The notes: generated from the sequence alone by a model not told the origin. DNA of 7,420 bases from Hyphomicrobiales bacterium (GCA_002746425.1 NVXB01000114.1:1089-8508); one strand, 5' to 3'; counted from the first letter of the stretch, positions 1 to 5,452 are shown. Translations and numbers: made by a program.

Positions 1-794
1 GCCAATTTGGCCTGGGTCGCAACAGCCTGCAACAAATGGGTTTTGCCAAGGCCAACACTGCCATGCAGATAAAGCGGGTTAAACAGCACTGGTGCATCAG
101 GGGCCGCCAGAGCAATGGAGCGGGCAGCTTCATAGGCCACGCGGTTGGCATCGCCAGAACAAAAACTATCAAAGGAGAAGCGGCGATCCAGCGAACTACC
201 CATCGCCTGATTTGTCGCGCTGGCATAACCCTTACCACGGCTTTGTGCATTTGAGCCTGAGTTTGAGCCGGGTATAAATGGCTCAACACCCTTGGAGCGC
301 ATACCAACGCCGGAACCGGCATTGTTACGCATATCAGCCAAGCGGCGGGCTGGTGCAGATTTAACCGAGCGTGGATCAGATGACGCGCCAGCATGTTGCT
401 CATTGTTCTGCATCTTGCTGGGTTTAGCACGCAGGGCACCGCGCACCCGGATATCGAGCCGCAAAACGGTGCCAATTTCATCTTCCCAACAATTGATCAG
501 ATTTTGCTTGAAGTGCGACATAATCCAATTGCGTAAAAATCTGGTTGCAGCAGACAGCGTGACAACACCGCCAGAAATGCTTTCCAGCTCCAAACGCAAG
601 AACCAGGATGAATAAATGTCCTCACCCAAATCAGCGCGCAATCGGCGGGAGATGCGTTGCCAGATTTCCTGTTGACCATCTATCTGATCGTCCATCTGGC
701 TTTCCTTCTGGTTATCTTGGGCGGCAATAAACTCTTGTGGCGCATTGGTGTTTGCAAGCGGAGCATTGGAAGGCTGTGAGGAGGGTAGTGTCAT
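1..794 (-). CDS. dnaA: Chromosomal replication initiator DnaA (N-terminal part, cut by the window edge)
   Basis: DnaA is the ATP-dependent initiator that binds DnaA boxes and melts the chromosomal origin. The 264 codons present cover domain I (about residues 42-123: EIWQRISRRLRADLGED, then SWFLRLELESISGGVVTL and RFLRNWIMSHF), a long polar linker (about 124-200, rich in S, N, G and R) and the start of the AAA+ core (SLDRRFSFDSF, then a Walker A motif GSVGLGKTHLL at 245-255). Walker B, the sensors and the DNA-binding domain IV lie beyond the left edge. The start is uncertain. ATG at 794 gives a 33-residue disordered extension and has only GGCGGA upstream. An in-frame ATG at 812 is also open. 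ATG at 695 (MDDQIDGQQEIWQ) is preceded by AAGGA at good spacing and starts close to the conserved W, so it could be the true start. The nearest upstream gene on this strand is the rhodanese, 357 bp away, so dnaA probably has its own promoter; I could not identify a convincing one. Confidence 0.95.
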   Translation of the reverse strand, partial: MTLPSSQPSNAPLANTNAPQEFIAAQDNQKESQMDDQIDGQQEIWQRISRRLRADLGEDIYSSWFLRLELESISGGVVTLSAATRFLRNWIMSHFKQNLINCWEDEIGTVLRLDIRVRGALRAKPSKMQNNEQHAGASSDPRSVKSAPARRLADMRNNAGSGVGMRSKGVEPFIPGSNSGSNAQSRGKGYASATNQAMGSSLDRRFSFDSFCSGDANRVAYEAARSIALAAPDAPVLFNPLYLHGSVGLGKTHLLQAVATQAKL

Positions 795-819
795 TATGCA
801 AAAGTCCGCCATTATCTGC

Positions 820-835
820 GTGCCGCTTCCGGCAC
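820..835 (-). promoter_or_regulatory. Perfect 6-bp hairpin just upstream of dnaA start
   Basis: GTGCCG and CGGCAC pair perfectly around a 4-base loop (GAAG on the minus strand). It lies 25 nt upstream of the ATG at 794, within the presumed dnaA leader. If translation began at the ATG at 812, the only purine-rich stretch (GGAAG) would sit in and beside the loop. A role in translation control is inference only. Confidence 0.35.
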
Positions 836-931
836 AATTATTTCCAAGGCCTGTTTTACGTATCAGGCAATTTCTTTGATGGGGCGTTGCGCATACATAA
901 AGAACGCTTGTCCGGTAAAACACTGCCCAGC

Positions 932-962
932 CCGGTTAGGCCAGCAAAATCCGGTTTAGGCC
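932..962. repeat. Short direct repeat CCGGTT(T)AGGCC
   Basis: Copies at 932-942 (CCGGTTAGGCC) and 951-962 (CCGGTTTAGGCC) differ by one T and start 19 bp apart. They lie about 140-170 bp upstream of the dnaA ATG at 794. The distance and two-copy layout would suit a regulator binding site, but this is a short match and may be chance. Confidence 0.3.
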
Positions 963-1048
963 TGTAAGAGGTCTGAAAACAGCCCCATACAACAACCCAA
1001 GCAGCTACTCTTTATGTGGTCCAGCGCCCCCTGTCTCACACACTCACT

Positions 1049-1072
1049 TCTGCGAAAAAACGTGCTCGCAGA
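1049..1072. promoter_or_regulatory. 7-bp dyad TCTGCGA-N10-TCGCAGA upstream of dnaA
   Basis: Perfect 7-bp arms flank a 10-nt centre with an A-run on the plus strand. On the minus strand the T-run lies inside the loop and no T-tail follows the second arm, so it does not look like a terminator for the rhodanese gene. An operator-type dyad is possible. Confidence 0.3.
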
Positions 1073-1151
1073 TACACATACAAACTATGAAACTCTGATT
1101 GCCCCCCAAGGGCCTGCTCAGATGCCTCGTCCTAAACGTTACAACCCGCGA

Positions 1152-1661
1152 TCAGCCCTGCCGCCAGGGCATATGGGCTGCTTTCCAGCCATTGACCAAT
1201 CCACGGTGCCCATCCTCATTAGGAGAGCCTTCAAACCCGCCCGAAATGTTGAAACAATTCGGATAACCTGCCAGGGTCATGGCAATCGCTGCCGCCCGGC
1301 TGCGCACGCCGGAGCGGCACAAAAAATACAAAGCTGGTGCATCGCCCGGTTGCGGTTGATCACTGCGCCGCAGAACATCACTTCCCGCCTGTTTGGAAAA
1401 ATCAGTGTTGATATCCATCAGCGGAAATTTCTGCCATTGGCAAAACACCAATTGCGCTTCTTCAATCGCCGGTACGCCGACAAAATTCCATTCAGGCTGG
1501 GTGCGCACATCAACAATGATTGCGCCTTGAATAAGAGCCTCATGTGCCTGTTGCGGGCTGACATCGCCTGCATAGCCATTGGCCGCGATGTTTTGTGCAA
1601 TTATCTGTGCCGCGCTATTGCTATCGCCCGCACCTTGTTCATTGCCATCCGTCATGTTCAT
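1152..1661 (-). CDS. Single-domain rhodanese-like sulfurtransferase
   Basis: Rhodanese-fold proteins carry sulfur as a persulfide on one cysteine and pass it to acceptors such as cyanide or biosynthetic partners. The 169-residue protein has a polar N-terminal tail (1-32), then DVSPQQAHEAL and the conserved strand IIVDVRTQPEW (about 48-58). The active-site loop CRSGVRS starts at Cys115, with Arg120 closing the six-residue loop. The C-terminal signature is ISGGFEGSPNEDGHRG followed by NGWKAAHMPW, common in small alphaproteobacterial rhodaneses. No signal peptide is seen, so it is probably cytoplasmic. ATG at 1655 (third codon) has GGGG seven bases upstream and may be used rather than ATG at 1661. 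It lies between rpsT and dnaA on the same strand. The physiological acceptor cannot be told from the sequence. Confidence 0.9.
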   Translation of the reverse strand: MNMTDGNEQGAGDSNSAAQIIAQNIAANGYAGDVSPQQAHEALIQGAIIVDVRTQPEWNFVGVPAIEEAQLVFCQWQKFPLMDINTDFSKQAGSDVLRRSDQPQPGDAPALYFLCRSGVRSRAAAIAMTLAGYPNCFNISGGFEGSPNEDGHRGLVNGWKAAHMPWRQG

Positions 1662-1721
1662 GCCCCAGCATTCATAAATTGATCTGCACTAAAACGTCTC
1701 ATCAACAATTGGCATTTCTAA

Positions 1722-1759
1722 TGCTAGCTCGATGCCAACCCAGTGCTAGCCAGATGCCA
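1722..1759. repeat. 22-bp-spaced direct repeat TGCTAGCnnGATGCCA
   Basis: Two 16-bp copies (1722-1737 and 1744-1759) match at 14 of 16 positions, the two differences being adjacent in the middle. Their starts are 22 bp apart, about two helical turns, which would place both on one face of the DNA. TTGGCAT at 1709-1715 additionally forms an inverted partner to ATGCCAA at 1732-1738. They lie 60-100 bp upstream of the rhodanese start, where an operator would be expected. The binding protein is unknown. Confidence 0.45.
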
Positions 1760-2031
1760 GTAACGAAACTCAAACCATCATCAACACACATCATCCCTCA
1801 CTCAAGAAACCACAAAGACTAGTTGCTGTTAGCTACAGATAGCTGCGCAATTTATTCTTCTAGATGGAACAGACATATCAATATCGTTCACATAAAAAGG
1901 ATTAAACCCTTATCTACGTGCTGAAACGCCTGTTACATTACTAAAGTTTTACTCTTGAGAAGCTTTGAAAGCGTGTTCCACAGCCGCCGTTGATGAGGAT
2001 AAGATACACGGCTTTTTAACCACCGCAAGCT

Positions 2032-2303
2032 GAGTCGGCGAAGATTCTTTTTTCGATTCGGGCAAAAATTCTCGATTCATTTCCCGCTCGCACCACGGGT
2101 CAATTGGTAAGGCTTTGCGACTCAAGGTTTTTTATGTCAATCCTGTCAAAAGGCTTGCAAAAGACTCTCGTTAAAAAAATATTTTTTGCCGTGTGGCTTG
2201 ACAGTATTGCAAACCAAAAAACCCTAATATATTTCGATAAGAGACTGAAATATATACACAAAATATTTACCTTATGGTAACCGAGAGAGATTCTGTGTGA
2301 CTC
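2032..2303. promoter_or_regulatory. Cluster of eight GANTC (CcrM-type methylation) sites
   Basis: GANTC occurs at 2032, 2043, 2055, 2074, 2119, 2163, 2289 and 2299. The rest of the window has only five (2866, 3103, 5107, 5538, 6502). Several neighbouring starts are 10-12 or 19 bp apart, near whole helical turns. In alphaproteobacteria the methyltransferase CcrM methylates GANTC, and the methylation state of promoter and origin DNA couples dnaA and other cell-cycle genes to replication; this is well established in Caulobacter. Lying upstream of the rhodanese-dnaA direction and beside AT-rich DNA, the cluster is probably regulatory or origin-related. Whether it acts on dnaA, more than 1.2 kb away across another gene, is inference. 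Confidence 0.5.
2161..2280. other. AT-rich segment with A-tract palindrome
   Basis: Only 35 of 120 bases are G or C (29%). It contains a 15-bp near-palindrome of seven A, TA and six T (2173-2187), which should bend or unwind easily, and a 14-bp inverted repeat TTACC-TTAT-GGTAA (2267-2280). It overlaps the GANTC cluster. DNA of this kind is found at promoters and at duplex-unwinding elements of origins; the sequence does not decide between them. Confidence 0.4.
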
Positions 2304-2359
2304 TTCAACAGCTTAGAGAAAATGGGCTAGAGGACTAGTGGTTCACCCTCAATAAGACA

Positions 2360-2381
2360 GCCTTGTGACATTTAACAAGGC
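2360..2381. other. 7-bp hairpin beside the terminator
   Basis: GCCTTGT and ACAAGGC pair perfectly around an 8-nt loop. On the minus strand it comes directly after the T-run of the 2384-2407 terminator, so it may act as a backup stop or a transcript barrier. It has no T-run of its own on either strand. Confidence 0.35.
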
Positions 2382-2383
2382 AC

Positions 2384-2407
2384 AAAAAACCCGGCATTTG
2401 CCGGGTT
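2384..2407 (-). terminator. Strong intrinsic terminator, minus strand
   Basis: On the minus strand AACCCGGC pairs with GCCGGGTT around a 4-nt loop and runs straight into six T. The plus strand lacks a T-run after the stem, so this reads leftward only. The nearest upstream gene on that strand is rpsT, whose stop lies about 240 nt before. It therefore ends either a long rpsT 3' untranslated region or a separate small RNA. Confidence 0.8.
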
Positions 2408-2510
2408 AAGAATTTCGTCTATTTCTCTCGTGAAAAACAGCTTGTGGTGCACGATAGTGCATTTTGAAGCATGTTTATCTTTTTGCCAGCTAATCAAATA
2501 ATACCCGCAA
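2384..2510 (-). ncRNA. Candidate small RNA (or rpsT 3' UTR fragment) ending at the intrinsic terminator
   Basis: The roughly 125 nt before the terminator form a small-RNA-like layout on the minus strand: a possible -10 (CTATAA, 2515-2520) with a poor -35 (CTGACG, 19 bp before it), an A/U-rich 5' part, a perfect 5-bp stem with 4-nt loop (TGCAC/GTGCA, 2448-2461), an A-rich single strand, then a GC stem with a U6 tail of the kind found on Hfq-bound RNAs. No family is recognised. Processing from the rpsT mRNA is an equally good explanation. The 5' end is a guess. Confidence 0.3.
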
Positions 2511-2647
2511 ACATTTATAGCTCGCTAGTATTGTTTTGACGTCAGCCAAGAATATTTGGCGCTGTGCAATCAATCCAAACCAGCTCCCTTATATACAAAC
2601 CCCAAAAAGGTTTGCGAAAACGGAGCTTGCGGTTTGGGAGTGTCGAC

Positions 2648-2914
2648 TTAAGCAGAAAGAGATTTTACGCGAGCAGCCAAACGGGAGATTTTCCGTGAAG
2701 CGGTGTTTTTGTGCATGATGCCTTTGGCAGCAGCACGCATTAATTCTGGCTGAACAGCTTTCAGCGCTTCAGCAGCAGGAGCTTGATCGCCAGCAGCGAT
2801 GGCTTCTTCAACCTGGCGCAGACGTGTGCGAACCCGGCTGCGGCGTGATTTATTGACTTCGGTACGAGTCAAAATCTTGCGAGTGGCTTTTTTTGCTGAA
2901 GGTGTATTGGCCAA
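2648..2914 (-). CDS. rpsT: 30S ribosomal protein S20 (TTG start)
   Basis: S20 is a primary binding protein of the 30S subunit that contacts 16S rRNA. The 88-residue product has the usual length and features: a basic N-terminus after MANTPSAKKATRK, a helical NKSRRSRVRTRLRQVEEA segment, an acidic/alanine middle, and the conserved AAAKGIMHKNTASRKISRLAARVK near the C-terminus. The start codon is TTG (2912-2914), preceded by AAAAGGG eight bases upstream; no in-frame ATG gives this conserved N-terminus. E. coli rpsT also begins with UUG, where the weak start is needed for feedback by S20 on its own translation, so similar control is plausible here. It is monocistronic by layout, with its own promoter at 3031-3060 and a leader of about 110 nt. 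Confidence 0.97.
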   Translation of the reverse strand: MANTPSAKKATRKILTRTEVNKSRRSRVRTRLRQVEEAIAAGDQAPAAEALKAVQPELMRAAAKGIMHKNTASRKISRLAARVKSLSA

Positions 2915-2951
2915 TGTGGTAGCCCTTTTGCTGTTGGAACACAGATAGGTC

Positions 2952-2964
2952 TCAGATGATCTGA
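2952..2964. promoter_or_regulatory. Perfect dyad TCAGAT-G-ATCTGA in the rpsT leader
   Basis: Six-bp arms flank a single central base, and outside a one-base bulge GGT and ACC extend the symmetry. It lies about 40-50 nt before the rpsT start codon. As RNA it can fold as TCAG/CTGA around a 5-nt loop. It may be part of a leader structure; function is unknown. Confidence 0.3.
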
Positions 2965-2990
2965 ACCAGGCGCTCCGAAATTTGACGAAT

Positions 2991-3019
2991 TAAAAACGGC
3001 GGTAATCGCAATTACCACC
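2991..3019 (-). terminator. Terminator-like hairpin at the start of the rpsT leader
   Basis: On the minus strand GGTGGTAAT pairs with ATTACCGCC (nine pairs, one G-U) around the loop TGCG, then one G and five T follow. It lies 120 nt after the alpha/beta hydrolase stop, so it could end that transcript. However, the rpsT promoter is just upstream and its predicted start point is only about 5 nt before the stem, so the rpsT mRNA would begin with this hairpin. It may stabilise the 5' end or attenuate transcription. Confidence 0.6.
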
Positions 3020-3030
3020 TTGTGGCGCGG

Positions 3031-3060
3031 GTTATATGCCCAAAACCCGGGTTACGTCAA
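3031..3060 (-). promoter_or_regulatory. rpsT sigma-70-type promoter
   Basis: On the minus strand TTGACG (3055-3060) and TATAAC (3031-3036) are separated by 18 bp, each one or two bases from consensus. The start point should be near 3024, giving a leader of about 110 nt before the rpsT TTG. A 7-bp inverted repeat AATCGCG/CGCGATT (3072-3106) and a GANTC site (3103) lie just upstream of the -35. Confidence 0.7.
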
Positions 3061-3137
3061 CGCCGTATTGCAATCGCGGCCAACCATTTGTGCTTAGCGC
3101 GCGATTCTCCTTTGCCACAAACCCCATTCAACAGCTG

Positions 3138-4073
3138 TCAGGAGCTGTAAAGCATGCCGTCAATGGTTTGAATAAGGCGGTTCAGGTCTTGCGGCCGCGA
3201 CAGGCTGTGGTCCCCATCGGGGGTTATGCTCACCACAACATCATCCAGTGGCAACTGGCTGGCAAGTTTCAATGCATGGGCTGGCGGGACGGAATTATCT
3301 TTGCTGCCTTGCAGGATATAAACCGGGCATTGTGTGTGGATAATGGTGTTTCCAAACAAATGCTTCTTGCCATCGTCAATGAGTTTTTTGGTGATGATAT
3401 AAGGCTCGTCTGAATATTCATTGGGCCGGGCAAATTGCCCCTTGGCCTGCATTTGTGTGCGCTCGGCCTCATTCATGCCTGCCCACATTAAATCCTGGGT
3501 CATATCTGTTGCGGGCGCGACCAACACCAGACCTGCCACACTGGGACGCGTGAGACTGGCAATATCAAGGCCCGCAATATCACCGGTGATATCGATGTAA
3601 GTGCTCGCCGTATCGTCTTTGGCTTTCATCACTTCATTCAGCAGCAAGGCAATCCAGCCGCCCATAGAAGAGCCGGCCAGAATAAGCCGATCGCCAAATT
3701 GGCTGGTATGCTCGACAATGGCAGCAGCCTCTTCCAGCCAGCGCGATATGGTGCCGTCGAGAAACTCACCTTTGGAGGCGCCATGGCCTGAATAATCAAA
3801 GCGCAACAATGACAGCCCGCGTATATCGGCATAAGCATCAAGCGCAGCGGCTTTTGAGCCGGTCATGTCAGATTTAAAGCCGCCCAGCCAAACCAGCCCA
3901 GTAACGCTTGGCGCTTCTTCCATGGTATCGGCTATCTCAGTTTCGGGCCTGTCAGCTTCTGGTGGCTCAACAATGTCCAAACTGTCATCCAGCGCAGGGC
4001 GATAGTAATAAGCGATGTCACGTGCTTCAGCGCCTTCGCCGACGGTCAAAAATTCAAGATCAGGTTGGTTCAT
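3138..4073 (-). CDS. Alpha/beta hydrolase, ABHD10-like serine esterase
   Basis: The 311-residue protein is an alpha/beta-hydrolase with all catalytic elements visible: WLGGFKSDMTGSKA (62-75) forming the oxyanion-hole region, RFDYSGHGAS (91-100), the nucleophile elbow GSSMGG with Ser136, the acid Asp259 in QGSKDNSVPP, and His289 in DGDHSLS. The FKSDMTGSKA plus RFDYSGHG pattern resembles the ABHD10 group (esterases/thioesterases acting on acyl glucuronides and palmitoyl-cysteine in animals), but the bacterial substrate is unknown. An unusual acidic insert (about residues 28-54) precedes the core. There is no signal peptide, so it is probably cytoplasmic. The ribosome site before ATG 4073 is weak (GGA at about 11 nt). 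The gene is divergent from the glycosyltransferase gene, with 139 bp between the two starts. Confidence 0.9.
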   Translation of the reverse strand: MNQPDLEFLTVGEGAEARDIAYYYRPALDDSLDIVEPPEADRPETEIADTMEEAPSVTGLVWLGGFKSDMTGSKAAALDAYADIRGLSLLRFDYSGHGASKGEFLDGTISRWLEEAAAIVEHTSQFGDRLILAGSSMGGWIALLLNEVMKAKDDTASTYIDITGDIAGLDIASLTRPSVAGLVLVAPATDMTQDLMWAGMNEAERTQMQAKGQFARPNEYSDEPYIITKKLIDDGKKHLFGNTIIHTQCPVYILQGSKDNSVPPAHALKLASQLPLDDVVVSITPDGDHSLSRPQDLNRLIQTIDGMLYSS

Positions 4074-4105
4074 ACTAAAAAGTCCGATGTGAGCAGGTTT
4101 GTGTG

Positions 4106-4135
4106 GCCAAAAACGGCAAAGCCAAAAACGGCAAA
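4106..4135. repeat. Exact 15-bp tandem duplication in the divergent intergenic region
   Basis: The unit GCCAAAAACGGCAAA occurs twice without a gap (4106-4120 and 4121-4135), followed by GC of a third unit. It lies 33-62 bp upstream of the hydrolase ATG, probably inside its leader or promoter. Such exact short tandems usually arise by replication slippage and can vary in copy number between strains. Confidence 0.8.
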
Positions 4136-4212
4136 GCTAGCCTTCCAGCGCTTTTGATGCCATAGCCAGCGACGATGAACAAGTCAGCGAATATGAACCA
4201 GGAAAGAGTGGG

Positions 4213-5412
4213 GTGAACACGGCTATGATGAAGGGGTACGTAGTCCTGCAAGTCGTGCCGCGCCTGGAAGCTGGCGGCGTGGAACGCACAACGGTTGATA
4301 TCGCGCAGGCCATCGTCAATGACGGGGGGCGAGCGTTGGTCGTCGCCGAACCTGGCCTTTTGGTTGAGGAGCTGCAGCAAAAAGGCGGCGTGTTTTTCGC
4401 CATGGATGCCGCCAGTAAAAACCCGCTCAAAATGCTGCAAACGGCGCGGTCTTTGAAAAAAATGGTGCTGCAACAAGGGGTTAACCTCATTCATGCCCGC
4501 TCCCGCGCACCGGCCTGGCCGGCATTTTGGGCTGCGCGGGCCTGCAATATCCCGTTTGTCACCACCTATCACGGCGTGTACAGCCAAAAATCAGCGCCAA
4601 AAGCTTTGTATAATTCGGTGATGGCGCGAGGTGATCGGGTCATTGCCAACTCTCAATTTACCGCAGATCTCATTTCCGCCCGCCATCCTTTCGCACGCGA
4701 ACAATTGCGGATCATCTATCGCGGTACAGATTTGGACGCGTTTCACCCCGATGCCGTTTTAGATAAACAAATCAAAGCGTTGGCGCATGATTGGCAGTTA
4801 AGTTCAGAAGATTTGAGCCGCCCTGTTATATTAAATGTGGCACGTTTGACCGGTTGGAAAGGGCAGGTTGTTTTGATCGAGGCTGTCCAAAAATTATTGA
4901 AAGCGATCTCATCTAACGCGTTGAATAAAAAACCTCTTTTGCTTTTGGCAGGTGGATCACAGGGTGACACCAGCTACGAAGATAGCCTGCGCCAGATGAT
5001 CAATGAGCGCGGTTTGGCGGATGATATCAGACTGGTGGGACATTGCGCCGATGTGCCAGCCGCGCTGGCGTTGGCCAATTGCGCCGTTGTGGCATCTATT
5101 CGTCAGGAATCTTTTGGCCGCGCTGCCGTTGAGGCAGAGGCTTTTGGCGTGCCAGTTATTGTCACCGATCACGGCGCGGCGGCTGAAACGGTTTTGGGGC
5201 CACCACAAGTGGATGAGAACCAGCGCACGGGTTGGCGGGTACCGCCCGGCGATGTTGACGCATTGCAGGAGGCGCTGACGACTGTTTTATCTCTGCCTCA
5301 ATTGGAATTATTAGCCATCACAAAACGCGCGCAGTGCCATGCGCGAGACAATTTTTCTCTCACCTCAATGTGTCGCGGCACGCTTGATGTCTACGCGGAA
5401 CTACTTGATTGA
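4213..5412 (+). CDS. GT4-family glycosyltransferase (GT-B fold)
   Basis: The 399-residue protein is a retaining glycosyltransferase of the GT4 type, which moves a sugar from a nucleotide donor to an acceptor, usually in envelope polysaccharide or glycolipid synthesis. The N-terminal domain opens with VVLQVVPRLEAGGVERTTVDIA (10-31; the GGVE loop is typical) and contains TYHGVYS (118-124). The C-terminal donor domain has NVARLTGWKG (208-217), LLLAGGSQGD, and the donor-binding ESFGRAAVE E-x7-E motif (Glu299 and Glu307), followed by GVPVIVTDHGAAAE. No membrane segment is seen, so it acts in the cytoplasm or at the inner face of the membrane. The GTG at 4213 has AGGA nine bases upstream; ATG at 4225 or 4228 are alternatives. 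It stands alone rather than in a polysaccharide cluster, so donor and acceptor cannot be assigned. Confidence 0.9.
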   Translation: MNTAMMKGYVVLQVVPRLEAGGVERTTVDIAQAIVNDGGRALVVAEPGLLVEELQQKGGVFFAMDAASKNPLKMLQTARSLKKMVLQQGVNLIHARSRAPAWPAFWAARACNIPFVTTYHGVYSQKSAPKALYNSVMARGDRVIANSQFTADLISARHPFAREQLRIIYRGTDLDAFHPDAVLDKQIKALAHDWQLSSEDLSRPVILNVARLTGWKGQVVLIEAVQKLLKAISSNALNKKPLLLLAGGSQGDTSYEDSLRQMINERGLADDIRLVGHCADVPAALALANCAVVASIRQESFGRAAVEAEAFGVPVIVTDHGAAAETVLGPPQVDENQRTGWRVPPGDVDALQEALTTVLSLPQLELLAITKRAQCHARDNFSLTSMCRGTLDVYAELLD

Positions 5413-5431
5413 GCTTGTAATACCGCTTTTT

Positions 5432-5452
5432 TGCCCATTTTGGCGCATTTTT
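5432..5452 (+). terminator. Weak terminator after the glycosyltransferase gene
   Basis: TGCCC and GGCGCA can pair around ATTTT with one bulged C, followed by five T. It lies 20 nt after the stop. The stem is short, so termination may be incomplete. A second small hairpin (GACTTT/AAAGTC, 5477-5493) follows, without a T-run. Confidence 0.35.

Larger units (their letters stand above)
795..1151. other. 357-bp spacer between rhodanese gene and dnaA
   Basis: No convincing gene is visible here; open frames on either strand lack family resemblance and good ribosome binding sites. It should hold the dnaA promoter and leader on the minus strand, but no hexamer pair fits well enough to call. Visible structure: a perfect hairpin at 820-835, two copies of CCGGTT(T)AGGCC at 932-942 and 951-962, AGGCCTGT at 847-854 and again at 958-965, and a 7-bp dyad at 1049-1072. 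No intrinsic terminator with a T-run follows the rhodanese stop, so read-through into dnaA is possible. Confidence 0.6.
1662..2647. other. 986-bp gene-free region between rpsT and the rhodanese gene
   Basis: No open frame on either strand resembles a protein family or combines a good ribosome binding site with useful length. The stretch is more AT-rich than its surroundings, notably at 2161-2280. From left to right it holds a 22-bp-spaced direct repeat (1722-1759), the nearest match to a DnaA box (TTATCCTCA on the minus strand, 1994-2002, one mismatch to TTATCCACA), a GANTC cluster (2032-2303), a minus-strand intrinsic terminator (2384-2407) with a second hairpin beside it (2360-2381), and a possible small RNA (about 2384-2510). 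Confidence 0.65.

Noticed and set aside
1014..1682. Long plus-strand open frame (222 codons)
   Set aside because: It runs antisense across the rhodanese gene, whose active site and family signatures are clear on the minus strand; the plus-strand translation resembles no family.
2135..2149. Two minus-strand TTGACA motifs 9 bp apart as promoters
   Set aside because: No acceptable -10 lies 16-18 bp downstream of either; they may be a binding repeat but cannot be called promoters.
2198..2230. Plus-strand promoter TTGACA with TAATAT
   Set aside because: The spacer would be 21 bp, too long for sigma-70, and no gene follows on that strand before the leftward-reading terminator.
1973..2260. DnaA boxes proving an origin
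   Set aside because: Only near-matches are seen (one mismatch at 1994-2002; two mismatches at 1973-1981 and near 2251). No perfect TTATCCACA and no array, so an origin is only a hypothesis.
2298..2339. Tiny plus-strand frame starting GTG (13 codons) before two hairpins, like a leader peptide
   Set aside because: No downstream gene on that strand for it to control, and the hairpins form a terminator only on the other strand.
3072..3106. Inverted repeat AATCGCG/CGCGATT as a terminator for the hydrolase gene
   Set aside because: The loop is 21 nt and no T-run follows; at most an operator-like dyad above the rpsT promoter.
4075..4587. Minus-strand open frame (170 codons)
   Set aside because: It is antisense to the glycosyltransferase N-terminal domain, and its end is the translated 15-bp tandem repeat.
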